Shown: positions 5,995-14,723, counted from the stretch's first letter. The stretch is 18,825 nt of DNA from Arthrobacter sp. (GCA_025464925.1 JAODMS010000090.1:1-18825), one strand, 5' to 3'. Made by a program: numbers and translations. The notes: generated from the sequence alone by a model not told the origin.

Positions 5995-6681
5995 TTAAGA
6001 CTTCGAAGCCTCATACGCGCGATACTCCGCATGCCTGGCCTTGATGGCCTTGCGCTGCCACCAGGAGCCGGTCGCCCCCAGAATCAGGATGGCGAGGACG
6101 CCGAAGAACGCTGCCGGAGAGTCCCCGTTCCGGGAGGCTTGCTCGCTCTGCAGTTGCTCAGCCGACGGAGTCGCCGTGGGGCTTGAGGTCATCTGCGTTG
6201 AAGTCATACTGGCCGACGGCGAGGGAGCCGCAACCGACGGAGTGACCGCAGTTGCGGGTGCTTCAGCCGACGGTACTCTTGCCAGTGCCGGGCTGTTCAC
6301 AGGGGTGGTCCCTTTGAAAGGAACGATCACTGTGTCGGCCGAGGATCCTCCGGGCCGGTCGGCAACTGCCGGTCCGTGTTGCTGAGGCACTTGATTCTGG
6401 ACAGGAGCCGGTGCTGCCGGAACGTTTCGCGGGGCCGGTGCCGCGGGCGCTGGTCGGGCCGGAACATAGGGTGCCCGGGGAGCCGATGGCGGTTGAGCGA
6501 CGTCGTTCGAACTACTGCCGCCGACAAACCCGGTTCCCGGGACGGTGCCGCCGTTGTCGTAGCAGTCGACGGCACCATTGGATAGTGTGACGCAGACGGT
6601 CTCGGCGTAGGCCGGAGCGGCGGTGAAGATCGCTCCGGCCATAATGGAACAGCCCAAAGCTGCCCTGAGAAGTGTGCGCAT
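5995..6681 (-). CDS. Secreted Pro/Ala/Ser-rich protein with C-terminal membrane anchor
   Basis: A 228-residue protein. The N-terminus is a Sec signal peptide: basic MRTLLR, a hydrophobic core, then AAPAYA with likely cleavage before ETV. A short mature N-terminal region contains two Cys (ETVCVTLSNGAVDCYDNGG), possibly disulphide-bonded. The rest is low-complexity Pro/Ala/Ser/Thr-rich, ending in a single membrane helix (AAFFGVLAILILGATGSWW) and a short basic tail. It probably stands on the cell surface. No enzymatic domain is visible. ATG 6679-6681 is preceded by GGGGGAACA. The YegP-like gene lies upstream on the same strand with a 42-bp gap. Confidence 0.78.
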   Translation of the reverse strand: MRTLLRAALGCSIMAGAIFTAAPAYAETVCVTLSNGAVDCYDNGGTVPGTGFVGGSSSNDVAQPPSAPRAPYVPARPAPAAPAPRNVPAAPAPVQNQVPQQHGPAVADRPGGSSADTVIVPFKGTTPVNSPALARVPSAEAPATAVTPSVAAPSPSASMTSTQMTSSPTATPSAEQLQSEQASRNGDSPAAFFGVLAILILGATGSWWQRKAIKARHAEYRAYEASKS

Positions 6682-6723
6682 TGTTCCCCCGATAGGCCGC
6701 CGGACGGACCGGCTGCGGCAAGC

Positions 6724-6960
6724 TTAACTGAGAGGGAGCCGGCTCGATGCACCGGAAGATCGCCCACCAGGATTGCCGGGTTCCTTTGTGAGGTCCACGA
6801 CTACAGAGTCGGCGTTCTTCATGACGGATGCGATCCCCCGCAGGGCGGCGGCCCTCGTTTTGTAGCCTTGCGACGCGGCAATCACTTCGCCGTTGCCGGC
6901 CTTGAGCCGGAACCGGAACTCGCCGGACCTGTCCTTGAAGAGCTCATACTTGCCTGGCAT
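6724..6960 (-). CDS. YegP-like (DUF1508) small protein
   Basis: A 78-residue protein. MPGKYELFKDRSGEFRFRLK, then GEVIAASQGYKTRAAALRGI and SVMKNA form the YegP/DUF1508 fold: a short beta-sheet ending in 'sEgYksk..a..GI.sVk..a'. Family members usually carry one or two such units; this has one plus a short disordered tail. Their role is poorly known. GAGGAAG lies six bases upstream of ATG 6958-6960, a strong ribosome site. Confidence 0.85.
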   Translation of the reverse strand: MPGKYELFKDRSGEFRFRLKAGNGEVIAASQGYKTRAAALRGIASVMKNADSVVVDLTKEPGNPGGRSSGASSRLPLS

Positions 6961-7263
6961 GTGAAGCTTCCTCTACATCGGCACCCGAGTATCCGGTCAG
7001 TTGCCGCTGGACCACACGCTACCCGGGAACTACACCGTATGACAGAGACGGACACGTGTTCCTGTGCCATCCCATCCGACTCCACAGCCCCTTCATGGAC
7101 CGGATCCTAAGCAAAACTGTTCGCTGTAAATCGGAACCGAAGCCGGCCGTACCCCTGTTTCTAGATCCCGCAGGCTGGTGTCGTGCAGTCAACCCCGCCA
7201 CCATCCACCCCCTGGCCACCGGGGAGTGGATCCGCAATTGCGGCGATCAATGACTTGCAGGGT
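6961..7263. other. Intergenic region between the YegP-like and amylase genes
   Basis: No gene supported. It contains a 12-bp perfect palindrome CCGCAATTGCGG (7232-7243) about 20 bp beyond the amylase stop, and a CCCC/GGGG stem just before it (about 7210-7224). Either could serve as terminator of the minus-strand amylase gene. The promoter of the YegP-like gene should lie here, but no clear boxes are seen. Confidence 0.45.
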
Positions 7264-9189
7264 TTAGGGCGTCATGATGACGAAGCCCGCCGGCGGGACG
7301 GTAACGCTGATCGACAAACCGTTCCGTCCCTCAGCCGCCACCGACGATCCCTGCTGGTTCTGGTCGGTTGAATAGGCGCATTGGAATTTGGCACCCACCG
7401 TATGCAGGCGCGCGTCAATGGTTACCCACGCTTTCCTTTGCACTGCCAAGTCCGTGTTGATGGCACACACCACCTCCCGGTTCGCCATGATCCGGCTCCA
7501 GGCCACGATGGAAGTCATCCGTCCCTGGCCGATCCGGTCCGGATACCAGAAGGCGATGCCGTCCTCGGATATTTGCCGCATGTACTGACGTCCGCGGCGG
7601 AGTGCGAGTTCGATGGTCCGAACAGCCAGGATTTTGGCCAACTGCTGATAGGTCTGCCCTGTCTCGTCGAAGAAGTGCCTGTCCCGGCTCCTGAACGAAC
7701 CGAAGCCGCCCCCGAACATTGCCTCCCGGATATAGCGGTCTGACTTGTCCTTGGGATCGGGAGCGGGATTGAAGTCGGCCGGAAACTTGCCGTCGAAACG
7801 CTGTTCGCTTCCGTAATAGATGCAGGGAATCCCCAGTGTGGTTGCATTCATGGCCAGGATGGCGAGTTCCAGCGCACGCCCCTCCTGATCGGCGGCGAAC
7901 CGCGCCTTCCGGTCCTGCTCCAGCCGGACCAGGTCGTGGTCATCGAAGGCAGTGACCACGTGGTTGCGGAACCAGGTGTGGGATGGCTTGTCGACCTGGC
8001 TCGAGTTTCGAAAAAGATCGAAGTATCCGGCCGGGTTCCCCCACCCCTTTACTGCGTCCACCATGCGTCCTTGAACATCCGCCAGCCCCAGGGCCGCATC
8101 GAGCCCGGTCTCGTCGCGGGTCCTGATGGCCTCTTCACGGCTGCCGGTGATCTCGCCAACGAGGAAGAATGAATCCTTGCCGATGGTCTGGGCGAACTCG
8201 TGAATGGCGGAGGTGAAGAACCGGGTTGCCCCAAGGTCCATGTGCTTTACGGTGTCGACGCGGAATCCGTCCAGGTCTGCATAGGCGATCCAGTACTGGT
8301 AGGCCTCTGCGAGGGTTCGAAGGGCTTCCGACGGCGTGTAGTCGGACAGCGTTCCGGTCCCCTGGTGAATGTTTTTTAGTCCTTCGAAATCCCCTTCTGT
8401 TGTCTCCGGCCTGTCGTCCCAGTGGGCAATCTTCCCCTTGCAGGTGAAGACGCCACCAGCTTGGAGCTCCTCAGGCCAAACGGCGCTGTCCTTGTCCGGC
8501 GGATTGACCGGCGCAGGGAAAGGGAGGGTGGGAGCGCCATTGCGATCGCGCCACCCGGCCACCGGATAGGTAGCGCCGCTCCACACCGGGTCGTAAAACT
8601 TACCGGCCGGATCGACGTATTGGAAAACGTCGGCGGAATGGTTCAGGATCACGTCCAGGATGACGTAGAGCCCTGCGCCATGCGCAGCGGCAACGAGATC
8701 CTTGAAGTCTTGGCCTGAGCCGAAGTGCGGGTCAACTTCAAGGAAGTTCTGCGTCCCATAGCCGTGGTAGTCGTCCACGCCGGGCCGTTGCCGCAGCACC
8801 GGGCTGATCCAGAGGGTCGTAATCCCAAGTCTCTTAAGGTAGCCGATTTTTGACGTTATCCCTTTGAGGGTTCCGCCCAGCCATTGGGTGCCGGCGGATT
8901 CCCACTTCTGAATGTCAGCCTGCGTCTGGACGGCGTTGCCAGCGTCGCCCGGCAAAAATAGCCGGGTGCTGCCATGAACGGTCAGCCCGGCTACATCCTT
9001 GTAGCCGTCTTCCTTGTCATTAGAGAACCGATCGATCAGGAGGAAATAAATCACCTGATCCGACCAATCGCGGGGAGACGGGTGATAGTGGTTTTCTTTC
9101 AGAAGTTGCGCCCAAGGGATGTTTTTGATCGAAAGCATCGTGCCCTCATTATTCGAGTTGCGCGTTTTGCAGGGAGGAAGCAGGTTCAT
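7264..9189 (-). CDS. GH13 alpha-amylase family glycoside hydrolase
   Basis: A 641-residue enzyme with the conserved GH13 regions: DVILNH (179-184), GFRVDTVKH with nucleophile Asp312, FLVGEI with acid/base Glu346, and AFDDHD with the third acid Asp419, where Asp replaces the more usual Asn before His. YFLLIDRFSN near the N-terminus and GYGTQNFLEVDPHFG are also typical of the barrel. A C-terminal beta domain ends in PPAGFVIM. It should act on alpha-glucans; exact specificity is open. There is no signal peptide, so it is probably cytosolic. ATG 9189 has AGGAAG upstream; ATG 9138 (MLSIKNIPW), preceded by GAGGG, is an equally plausible start and removes an atypical 17-residue leader. Confidence 0.9.
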   Translation of the reverse strand: MNLLPPCKTRNSNNEGTMLSIKNIPWAQLLKENHYHPSPRDWSDQVIYFLLIDRFSNDKEDGYKDVAGLTVHGSTRLFLPGDAGNAVQTQADIQKWESAGTQWLGGTLKGITSKIGYLKRLGITTLWISPVLRQRPGVDDYHGYGTQNFLEVDPHFGSGQDFKDLVAAAHGAGLYVILDVILNHSADVFQYVDPAGKFYDPVWSGATYPVAGWRDRNGAPTLPFPAPVNPPDKDSAVWPEELQAGGVFTCKGKIAHWDDRPETTEGDFEGLKNIHQGTGTLSDYTPSEALRTLAEAYQYWIAYADLDGFRVDTVKHMDLGATRFFTSAIHEFAQTIGKDSFFLVGEITGSREEAIRTRDETGLDAALGLADVQGRMVDAVKGWGNPAGYFDLFRNSSQVDKPSHTWFRNHVVTAFDDHDLVRLEQDRKARFAADQEGRALELAILAMNATTLGIPCIYYGSEQRFDGKFPADFNPAPDPKDKSDRYIREAMFGGGFGSFRSRDRHFFDETGQTYQQLAKILAVRTIELALRRGRQYMRQISEDGIAFWYPDRIGQGRMTSIVAWSRIMANREVVCAINTDLAVQRKAWVTIDARLHTVGAKFQCAYSTDQNQQGSSVAAEGRNGLSISVTVPPAGFVIMTP

Positions 9190-9354
9190 GCTCTACTTCC
9201 TAGGGACGGCCCACACCTCTTCGGGCGGGTCCTACTTAGGCTCCGGACCAGCATCGAACGCATGATCAGCCAAGTATGGCGAACTCAGCCAAAGCGCGGA
9301 AGTGGGTTTCGGAAACCATCCGTAAGGAACGATGGCGTGGGGTTCAATGCAGCG

Positions 9355-9368
9355 CCCCCTGTTGGGGG
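9355..9368 (+). promoter_or_regulatory. Short hairpin ahead of the small ORF
   Basis: CCCCC (9355-9359) and GGGGG (9364-9368) pair around TGTT, about 30 bp upstream of ATG 9399. Another stem, CCAT.CGT/ACGATGG, precedes it at about 9317-9334. They may belong to the 5' leader of the small gene; function unproven. Confidence 0.3.
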
Positions 9369-9398
9369 TTGCTTCGAAACCTAGCCGGAAGGAAGCCC

Positions 9399-9569
9399 AT
9401 GCCTGCACCGTCCGACGAGCACGCCCCCGTTCTGCGTGACATGTCCGATGAGCTCCTCAAGGCGTTTCCGACAGCGTCCGTGTTCACCTGGCATGTCCTG
9501 GACGACGACGGCTTCCGGGCCCTGAATCCGCCGCGGGCCTACCTCCCGTGCGGCCGGCACGGGAAGTAA
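9399..9569 (+). CDS. Small hypothetical protein (56 aa)
   Basis: An unrecognised short protein beginning MPAPSDEHAPVLRDMSDELL and ending YLPCGRHGK. ATG 9399 is chosen because GGAAGG lies at 9387-9392 with good spacing; the longer frame from 9276 lacks such a site. The sequence is acidic with a helical start, and no membrane segment is seen. It stands alone, diverging from the amylase gene and converging on the protease-nuclease gene. Confidence 0.45.
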   Translation: MPAPSDEHAPVLRDMSDELLKAFPTASVFTWHVLDDDGFRALNPPRAYLPCGRHGK

Positions 9570-9691
9570 TGACGGCAGCAGGTAGCAGGATGACCGCCGG
9601 GCTGCCCCTTCCGCGTCCCGTGAGGGGCCGCTTCAACTTCACCCCCGTGCAGCCGCCGGCCCCTGCACATGCGGGCGGACGGGAACCATCG

Positions 9692-9724
9692 GGCCGGTTG
9701 CGGCCACAAGCTGGGCAACTGGCC
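9692..9724. terminator. Candidate bidirectional terminator
   Basis: GGCCGGTTGC (9692-9701) pairs with GCAACTGGCC (9715-9724) over 10 positions with one G-T wobble and a 13-base loop. It lies 13 bp beyond the stop of the minus-strand protease-nuclease gene and downstream of the plus-strand small ORF. Confidence 0.5.
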
Positions 9725-9736
9725 GGTGCGCGGGGG

Positions 9737-11599
9737 TCACCATTGGATGTCGGCGGGATCGTCGAGCGGCTGCCGGTCCCCGATCGCTTCGGGGGCTGCG
9801 AAGGTGTCCGCGTTTCGCAGTTCGTCGGCGAATCGCAGGTGTGCGCGTGCCTCGAGTTCGGCGACGGGGACCTGGAAGACGCGGAATTCGTCGAGTTCGA
9901 GCGCTTCGAGCTGGTTCAGGTTCTGGGTCAGCAGGAACGCGCGGCTCTTCAACCGCCCCTGCTCGGTGAAGGCGAGGATCTTCCAGTACTCGCGCGGGAG
10001 CGGTGTTCCCCGGTACACGCGGTCATCGTCCTGAAACACCGGTCCGCCGAACACGCTGACCTTCAGGTCCTCCACGTCGACGTCGGCGAACACGGCATCC
10101 TCGATCCGCCCCCACACCCCGTTCTTGCTGCTTTGGTTGAAGTCCTCCATCTGCGGGGTGATGTTGGTGAAGAAGAACGAGTCCTTGTTGGCCCGTTTGG
10201 CCTCGGGAATGGGCCCCCACAGCAGGTCCGCGCGGCGGGCGAGATGCCCGCGGTCCAGGCGGTTGCCGCTGTAGAGCTCGTCCCCGGTCTGGAACTCCGC
10301 CGGGATCCGGGGATCCTTGACGAACTCGATGCCTTTACGGCTGAGTTTCTTCAGGGTGTCGCCGTCGATGTTCCAGGCGACCCACCGGGCGAATTCCCTG
10401 GACTTGCTCAGCGCGAGCGAGAAGTGCGTGTACGGGATGATCTCGGACCCCTCGAGTCGGACGGCGTCCTCCCGCAGGGACTCGCCGAGCGCCGGCGGTG
10501 CGATCCAGGTGCCGAGGAATCCGGGCGAGTACCCGCCGGGTGCCGCCTCGGCCGCCTCCCCGGGCGCGGGCGGTTGCAGAGTGATCTCCAGCTTTTCGAA
10601 CACCGACTGGGGCAGGCAGGCGAGGGCGTGCTCGTCGGGGTCGCCTCCTGCCTCTCCGGCGAAGTGAAGGCCTGCCAGCACCTTGGAAGGCTTGCCGTTG
10701 GCAGCCTTGAACATCCAGGCCGCACCCGAGTCTCCCCCACGGCTGATTTCACCGTCCGCCGGAGGGTTGGCCGGATCGGGGCCGATCTCGAAGCCGCCAA
10801 CGGCGTGCTGCCCGGCGGACCCGTAGCTGATCTTGGCGATGACATCGACGCGACGCACCACCCCGTGGGTCACGCCCGTGGTGCGGCCGTTCTTGACCAC
10901 CGTGTCATCGAGTTCGGGCTCCCCCAGCTGCTCGGGTGCGACACCAAGCCCGGGGATCGCCGCCTCGAAGCGGCGGTCCTCGATCGTGGCGACCGCGCAG
11001 TCGCCGGCCACGCCCAGGTGGGAGCGTTTCAGCCGGCCGAGCCGGTTGCAGTCGAGGCGGTTGTCATCGTGCGGGCCCGGCTGGACGACGACGTCGCCGA
11101 GCGCACCGGCCGGGCCGTGCAGCACATGCCAGTTGCTGAGGATCAGCGGTGTGCCGTCGTGCCTGTCGTAGACGATGCAGCCGATGGTGCCGGCGCTGAC
11201 CCTGACGTGGCCGACACTGACGCCGGGCACGATCGGGTCGACCCGGAGCTTGGACTGCGGGGACCGGGCTTCGGCCACGATCCGGAACGCGGGCCGGTAG
11301 CTGCGTTCGATCACATCGGTGGGCACCGCGACGCCGTCCACGACGATGGCCTCCGGTATCGGCCCGGTGCCGAGGGATTCGAAGGCCTCGGGTTCCGCCA
11401 CCTTCTCGTCGACGGTGAACTGCAGCGAAATCTCCCCGGTCGGCTTGCCGTCGGTAATCTTGTAGCCCACACCGATCGAGGAAATGTTCGGGTCCTCCAG
11501 ATAGTCCGTGCCCTTCGTCCTGATGAACTGCCGCAGCGAGGCCAGCAGCTCCTCGTCACCTGCCGTTGAATCCCCCGATGAGCGCTTCCTGGTGGTCAT
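9737..11599 (-). CDS. Trypsin-like serine protease fused to EndoG/NucA-type nuclease
   Basis: A 620-residue two-enzyme polypeptide. Residues about 20-110 form the lead domain seen before some bacterial trypsin-like proteases (SIGVGYKITDGKPTGEISLQ; AVPTDVIE). About 125-340 is a chymotrypsin-fold protease with His158 (SNWHVLHG), Asp200 (AGDCAVATI) and Ser291 (RGGDSGAAW). About 365-600 is a DNA/RNA non-specific endonuclease: the DRGH motif (449-452) with catalytic His452, then FFFTNITPQMEDFNQ with metal-site Asn near 488, Trp496 and Glu500. Both catalytic sets look complete. There is no signal peptide or membrane helix, so it may act in the cytosol; a conflict or suicide effector role is inference. 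ATG 11597-11599 follows AGGAGAGG at good spacing. Confidence 0.88.
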   Translation of the reverse strand: MTTRKRSSGDSTAGDEELLASLRQFIRTKGTDYLEDPNISSIGVGYKITDGKPTGEISLQFTVDEKVAEPEAFESLGTGPIPEAIVVDGVAVPTDVIERSYRPAFRIVAEARSPQSKLRVDPIVPGVSVGHVRVSAGTIGCIVYDRHDGTPLILSNWHVLHGPAGALGDVVVQPGPHDDNRLDCNRLGRLKRSHLGVAGDCAVATIEDRRFEAAIPGLGVAPEQLGEPELDDTVVKNGRTTGVTHGVVRRVDVIAKISYGSAGQHAVGGFEIGPDPANPPADGEISRGGDSGAAWMFKAANGKPSKVLAGLHFAGEAGGDPDEHALACLPQSVFEKLEITLQPPAPGEAAEAAPGGYSPGFLGTWIAPPALGESLREDAVRLEGSEIIPYTHFSLALSKSREFARWVAWNIDGDTLKKLSRKGIEFVKDPRIPAEFQTGDELYSGNRLDRGHLARRADLLWGPIPEAKRANKDSFFFTNITPQMEDFNQSSKNGVWGRIEDAVFADVDVEDLKVSVFGGPVFQDDDRVYRGTPLPREYWKILAFTEQGRLKSRAFLLTQNLNQLEALELDEFRVFQVPVAELEARAHLRFADELRNADTFAAPEAIGDRQPLDDPADIQW

Positions 11600-11833
11600 T
11601 GGTCTGCCTCTCCTGTACCGGTGAACCGGCCCGTCGACCGGCGCCTGAACCAGCCCGCCGGCCGGGAACCAGTCGACGCCATGGTTCCCTCTCGTGAGTA
11701 TGCCGCAACGGCGTTACTTCATCGTTACGGCGCTATTCGCCGTCGGCGGCCTGCGATGCCATGCGTGCCAGCCCGGCCAGGACCTGCGGGTCTTGGATTC
11801 CCGGTCATCGACCCTGTCGGGGCCTATACAGCG

Positions 11834-12070
11834 CTATCTGCGCAGGTCCTCCAGATAGGTGTTCACTGTCCGTGCCCGGCGAACCTCGGACGGGAACGCC
11901 TCGGCTATCAAAAGTTCGGCCGAATCCTCCGACCCGGCTGCAAGGATATTCCCGTAGGGGCTGGTGATGCAGCTTAGACCGGTGAAATCCGGGCGTGTGT
12001 GGTTGGCATAGGCAATGTAAGTCCGTTTTCCAGGGAACGGCACGGCACCATCAGCGTGGAGATCATGCTT
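11834..12070 (-). pseudogene. Nitrilase/CN-hydrolase remnant (C-terminal part)
   Basis: The reading YIAYANHTRPDFTGLSCIT, then SPYGNILAAGSEDSAELLIA and NTYLEDLRR is the C-terminal part of a carbon-nitrogen hydrolase (nitrilase superfamily). The preceding segment STLMVPCRSLENG matches the family's 'vPaRa.EN' motif but lies in another frame; the change falls near 12019-12021, where one base appears lost. The N-terminal two thirds, with the catalytic Glu-Lys-Cys residues, are absent: beyond about 12070 the sequence runs into the divergent TetR gene. The protein cannot be functional. The upstream limit of the remnant is uncertain. Confidence 0.75.
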
Positions 12071-12090
12071 GCGTTGTAGGAGTGGCCCTC

Positions 12091-12667
12091 ATGCTCTCCC
12101 GGGATATCTCCGGTGTATGGCACGGCCGTGGGGATATTGCACGAAAGCTCGGCGTCAGCCCCTCATCCCTTTATCACCATCTGAAGGGGTGCGCCGGCAT
12201 TCTCAACGGCGTCCGGAGCCTCATCGGCCAGGACGTAGCCAGGGAATTTGATGCCGGGGACCGGCAGAGCACCCCCCGCGGCCTGGCAGGACGACGTTCG
12301 CCGCTGAGCCACCAGCTATACCGCAGTTCTGTCACGGCACCCCCAGGCCGTACTGCTGATCGTCAGCGAACAAGTCACCGACGAGCCGACACTGCAGATC
12401 TACGAAGCGCTCACCGCCACCCTGGCCCATGCAGGCTTCACTCCGGATCAGGTACTGATGGCAATTTCCATGCTGGAAAGCCTCGCGTTCGGCGCCTCGA
12501 CCGACGCAGCCTCGCCGGCAGCGCCTTGGAAAGTCGATCCCGAAAAACACCCCGGCTTGGCAGCCGCCATTGACTCGATGCCGCCCGTGGAACGCCAGCT
12601 ACGCGCATTCAAACTGAGCCTCAACGCCATCGTGCAGCAGCTGGAGCGCACGCTCAGCGACGGTTGA
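12091..12667 (+). pseudogene. TetR-family regulator, frameshifted and nonsense-mutated
   Basis: ATG 12091 has AGGAG at 12078-12082. The N-terminal part contains a clear TetR helix-turn-helix, DIARKLGVSPSSLYHHLKG, but the usual first-helix residues between MLSRD and it seem shortened. At the C6 run 12272-12277 an extra C shifts the frame; the correct frame resumes as AAWQDDVRR, meets TGA at 12305-12307 where Trp (TGG) is expected, and continues ATSYTAVLSRHPQAVLLIVS through to LQQLERTLSDG-like sequence ending at the stop 12667. Two or three lesions make it a dead gene. Regulators like this often sit divergent to the enzyme they control, here the dead nitrilase. Confidence 0.82.
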
Positions 12668-13064
12668 TCGAGCCGCTGCCCGGACTCCAAAACGCCGATA
12701 ACAGTGCATAAGTAAGCCTGAGTCAGAGACCAACTGCGTACAGCCACTCCACCGTCTTTTCCAGGACTGCGAGATGAAGATCTCTTTGGAAGAACTTCCA
12801 ACAACGAATCAGCGGAATCACGTGGGGCGCTTGTCCGCAGAACTGCGTTCTGGCGGCCGCTCAATTGGAAAATTGTGTCACTAATCCGTCGACCCAACAG
12901 CCCGCCGACCGCCGCTCTCGGAGACCTCACGGTCCGGTCACGAACCGGCCGCTTGCGTGCCCTGTCCGTCCCACGCGATCAGGACTACGATTTTCAAGCA
13001 CACGGTGACCAGCACAGGCGGGGGCAGACGCAGGGTGAGGAAAACGCAGGGTGAGGAAAACGCA
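12668..13064. other. Intergenic region with no supported gene before the DUF2087 gene
   Basis: Nothing coding is supported. A small stem CAATT/AATTG (12862-12866/12871-12875) is visible. The 3' end holds the tandem repeat described separately. Confidence 0.5.
13029..13060 (+). repeat. Tandem 16-bp duplication containing the ribosome site
   Basis: CGCAGGGTGAGGAAAA occurs twice in perfect tandem (13029-13044 and 13045-13060), followed by a partial third unit CGCAG whose next base begins the start-codon region (GTG 13065). Each unit contains a GTGAGG Shine-Dalgarno-like core, so the gene has two copies of its ribosome site. Confidence 0.9.
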
Positions 13065-13589
13065 GTGACCAGAGGGACGAGGCTGTGCGGACCGCACTGG
13101 CGGCGAGTGGTGGCAGTCCTCGCCAACAACGACGCTCGGACCGCCTACGCGCAAATAGTGCTCGGCGCCAAGCTCCCCGATGTGGTTGCTGATCTGAATG
13201 ATCAACGGCGAAACCGGGCCATCGCCGCACTGCTTGAGTCTGGGCTCGTCGAACGGAATGCTGCCAACGAACTGGAGGCGCCTGAGGCGATCTTCCGCGA
13301 CCTTCTCACACAGCAACCCCGGCGACAGGCGCAGACCGGATTGGCTCGCTTCATGCGCCTGGGCAGGATCGAGAGGTATCCAGCCAACATGACGGAACGG
13401 CGGGAGCTCCTGGCCTGGATTGTCAGCGAAGCCATCGAGCCGGGCGAACACCTAACGGAAAAGCAGGTTAATGAACGGCTCCTCAGCTATACCGATGATG
13501 TCGTGATGCTGCGCCGCTACATGATCGACTTCGGACTATTGGAGCGGACGACATCAGGCTCCTCCTACTCCAGGCAGGAAGAAACGTAG
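13065..13589 (+). CDS. DUF2087 domain protein with N-terminal winged-helix-like region
   Basis: A 174-residue protein. The C-terminal half, RIERYPANMTERRELLAWIV, then LTEKQVNERL and VMLRRYMIDFGLLERTTSGS, is a DUF2087 domain, a small helical module seen in putative transcriptional regulators. The N-terminal half (HWRRVVAVLANNDARTAYAQ, RRNRAIAALLESGLVER) resembles a winged helix of the ArsR/helicase-like type. A regulatory role is likely but unproven. GTG 13065 is chosen because GAGG lies at 13053-13056 in the duplicated leader; the longer frame from 12957 runs through that repeat and lacks its own ribosome site. It stands alone. Confidence 0.78.
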   Translation: MTRGTRLCGPHWRRVVAVLANNDARTAYAQIVLGAKLPDVVADLNDQRRNRAIAALLESGLVERNAANELEAPEAIFRDLLTQQPRRQAQTGLARFMRLGRIERYPANMTERRELLAWIVSEAIEPGEHLTEKQVNERLLSYTDDVVMLRRYMIDFGLLERTTSGSSYSRQEET

Positions 13590-13927
13590 GTGAGTTAGAG
13601 GTGAGTCGGTTGCAATTGCTGGCGGCATGGGCCGCCAAATCGCCACTTATGACGTTCATCCCAAATTGTCACGAAGTACGAACGGGGCACCGAGTCCTCA
13701 TTTGCGACCCCGCGTGATGACAATGAAATGGTGCTCCTGCTGACCGGGCAGCAGTGGACCCACGCCCACCCCTTTGCACGGACAATGGACCCTTCCTGGA
13801 TCCGGGCCCTCGACGAGGCAGCGGCGCCGTTCCGGAAATCGTGGTCCGGGCACAGCGAACTGCCCTACGAGGGATTCTTGACTATGCAGGTTTCAATCAG
13901 CGACCACCATTTCGGAAGGTGATAACG
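13590..13927. other. Intergenic region with one doubtful ORF
   Basis: An ORF at 13728-13922 (+) would give 64 residues, including TMDPSWIRALDEAAAPFRKS. It is plausible as protein sequence but has no ribosome site and matches nothing I know; its frame extends upstream without a start codon, so it may be the tail of a lost gene. Its stop overlaps the ribosome site of the methyltransferase. Confidence 0.35.
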
Positions 13928-14723
13928 GTGTCAACATCTGAGGCATTTCAGCTGGATCTTGCAGCAGCTGAGGCATATGAAAAACGGTTTGTACCGGCGA
14001 TGTTTGCAGAGTGGGCCGAGGTGTTAGTGGCGGAAGCCGGCGTCGCGCCAGGTCAGCGGATTCTCGACGTGGCCTGCGGAACGGGTATTGCGGCTCGCCG
14101 CGCCGCCGAAATTGCCGGCGCCTCTTCCGTAACCGGCGTGGACATCAATGAGGCCATACTTACGATAGCCGCCCGCGTGCACCCTGGCATCACCTGGCTG
14201 CGGGGAGATGCCGCTGCCCTGCCATTCCCCGACGCGGAGTTCGACTCCGTACTGTGCCAGATGGCGTTGATGTTCTTTTCTGATCCGCTGGCGGCTGTGA
14301 GGGAAATGCGCAGGGTCACCTCCGACGGTGGAACGATCGCGGTCGCAGTTCCCGCACAGCTGGAGGATCAGCCGGCCTACGGACCTTTCTTGGATCTGGC
14401 AGGGAGGCATGCCGGGGCAGAGGCCATGTCCCTGCTGGATGCCTACTGGGCCTGCGGGGGATGCCGAACGAATGCGCCGCCTTTTCCATGAATCCGGGCT
14501 CACGATCAAGAGCCTCCGTACTCACATCGGAACAGCCCGCTATGCGTCAGCGGACGATTTTGTGGCCGTCGAAGTGGAAAGCACGCCGCTGATGGATCGG
14601 GTGTCGCAAGAGCAGTATGCCCGCGTGCGTGAAGGCGCGACGGAGGTCCTTCTTCCCTTCACGGACCAAGATGGAGCCGTGGCAGTGCCCCTGCACGGTC
14701 TCCTTATTGTGGCCCGGAGATAA
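13928..14723 (+). pseudogene. Class I SAM-dependent methyltransferase, frameshifted
   Basis: GTG 13928 is preceded by GGAAGG (13914-13919). The first frame contains SAM-binding motif I ILDVACGTGIAA (45-56), the acidic GVDIN (70-74), GDAAALPFPDAEFD (93-106) and LMFFSDP, as in UbiE/Methyltransf_11 enzymes. At about residue 176 the frame fails: a run of five G at 14456-14460 has one base too many. With four G it would read YWACGDAERMRRLFHESGLT and continue to the stop at 14723, giving about 264 residues. As it stands the product ends at 14491 and lacks the C-terminal third. A sequencing error is possible because the lesion is in a homopolymer. The substrate is unknown. Confidence 0.82.

Noticed and set aside
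9548..11569. 673-residue plus-strand ORF
   Set aside because: It is the antisense shadow of the protease-nuclease gene, whose minus-strand reading has clear catalytic motifs and a strong ribosome site; the plus frame has no recognisable domain.
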